A stretch of DNA of 6,988 nt. Origin: Pseudomonadota bacterium. Its GTDB lineage: Bacteria > Pseudomonadota > Alphaproteobacteria > Sphingomonadales > Sphingomonadaceae. The stretch spans positions 1-6,988 of the forward strand of contig JAKOWQ010000320.1 of the NCBI GenBank assembly GCA_029781465.1, read 5' to 3'. The stretch's first letter is position 1. Each line of letters opens with the position of its first letter. Shown here piece after piece: positions 6,903-6,988 of this stretch. Both the position numbers and the translations under genes were made by a program. The notes beneath the pieces are model-generated. The model did no database searches and was not told the origin of the DNA. It worked only from the letters and a program-made list of their open reading frames with translations.

Positions 6903-6988
6903 TGCCGCAGCGCCGCCACCAGAGCGCGGGCAGCCCGGCTGACATCGTCCCAGGTATTCTCGAAATGCTCCTCGCCGCCATAATAGGG
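6899..6988 (-). CDS. C-terminal end of an unidentified gene (29 codons plus stop; 5' part outside window)
   Basis: The minus strand is open from the right edge to a TGA at 6901-6899 and ends in a 29-residue tail that includes YYGGEEHFENTWDDV, followed by an Ala/Arg-rich amphipathic helix (SRAARALVAALRQ). The TGA shares two bases with the ATG of the YbaK-family gene, a typical operon junction, which is the main support for this being a real coding end. It is too short for me to recognise the family and no function is proposed. Confidence 0.6.
   Translation of the reverse strand, partial: PYYGGEEHFENTWDDVSRAARALVAALRQ

Overview
The window is GC-rich with strongly G/C-ending codons and is almost fully coding. 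The gene content (a large TonB-dependent receptor of the 'IVVTAQKR' type, a TPR-sulfotransferase, a PYROXD2-like oxidoreductase) and this base composition suggest an alphaproteobacterium, most likely of the Sphingomonadales (Novosphingobium/Sphingobium/Erythrobacter-like). That placement is an inference from protein style; the window has no rRNA or other phylogenetic marker.

Layout from left to right. (1) The C-terminal part of a FAD/NAD(P)-dependent phytoene-desaturase-like oxidoreductase (+, cut by the left edge). (2) A 12-TM APC-superfamily amino acid/polyamine transporter of the AdiC/PotE type (-). Its 3' end overlaps the oxidoreductase 3' end by 47 bp, tail to tail. (3) A 76-bp divergent spacer. 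(4) A 536-aa protein with N-terminal TPRs and a C-terminal PAPS-dependent sulfotransferase domain (+). (5) A 109-bp gap, then an 845-aa TonB-dependent outer-membrane receptor with a clear signal peptide (+), closed by a strong GC-rich hairpin. (6) On the opposite strand, a YbaK/EbsC-family aminoacyl-tRNA deacylase. It is preceded, with an ATGA stop/start overlap, by the last 29 codons of an unidentified gene running off the right edge.

The middle of the window (transporter, sulfotransferase, receptor) reads as a nutrient or metabolite uptake locus. The receptor would bring a ligand across the outer membrane using TonB energy, and the AdiC-like permease would move an amino acid or amine across the inner membrane. 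A cytosolic sulfotransferase would transfer sulfate from PAPS to an unknown acceptor. The sulfotransferase and receptor are co-oriented and probably functionally linked; the ligand and acceptor cannot be read from the sequence. The receptor has two notable loop features: all eight of its cysteines fall as four pairs within four predicted extracellular loops, and one loop is unusually rich in tyrosines flanked by acidic residues. The YbaK pair at the right end is a separate housekeeping/translation-quality unit. No RNA genes, CRISPR arrays, insertion sequences or long repeats were seen, and no gene-free stretch longer than about 110 bp exists.
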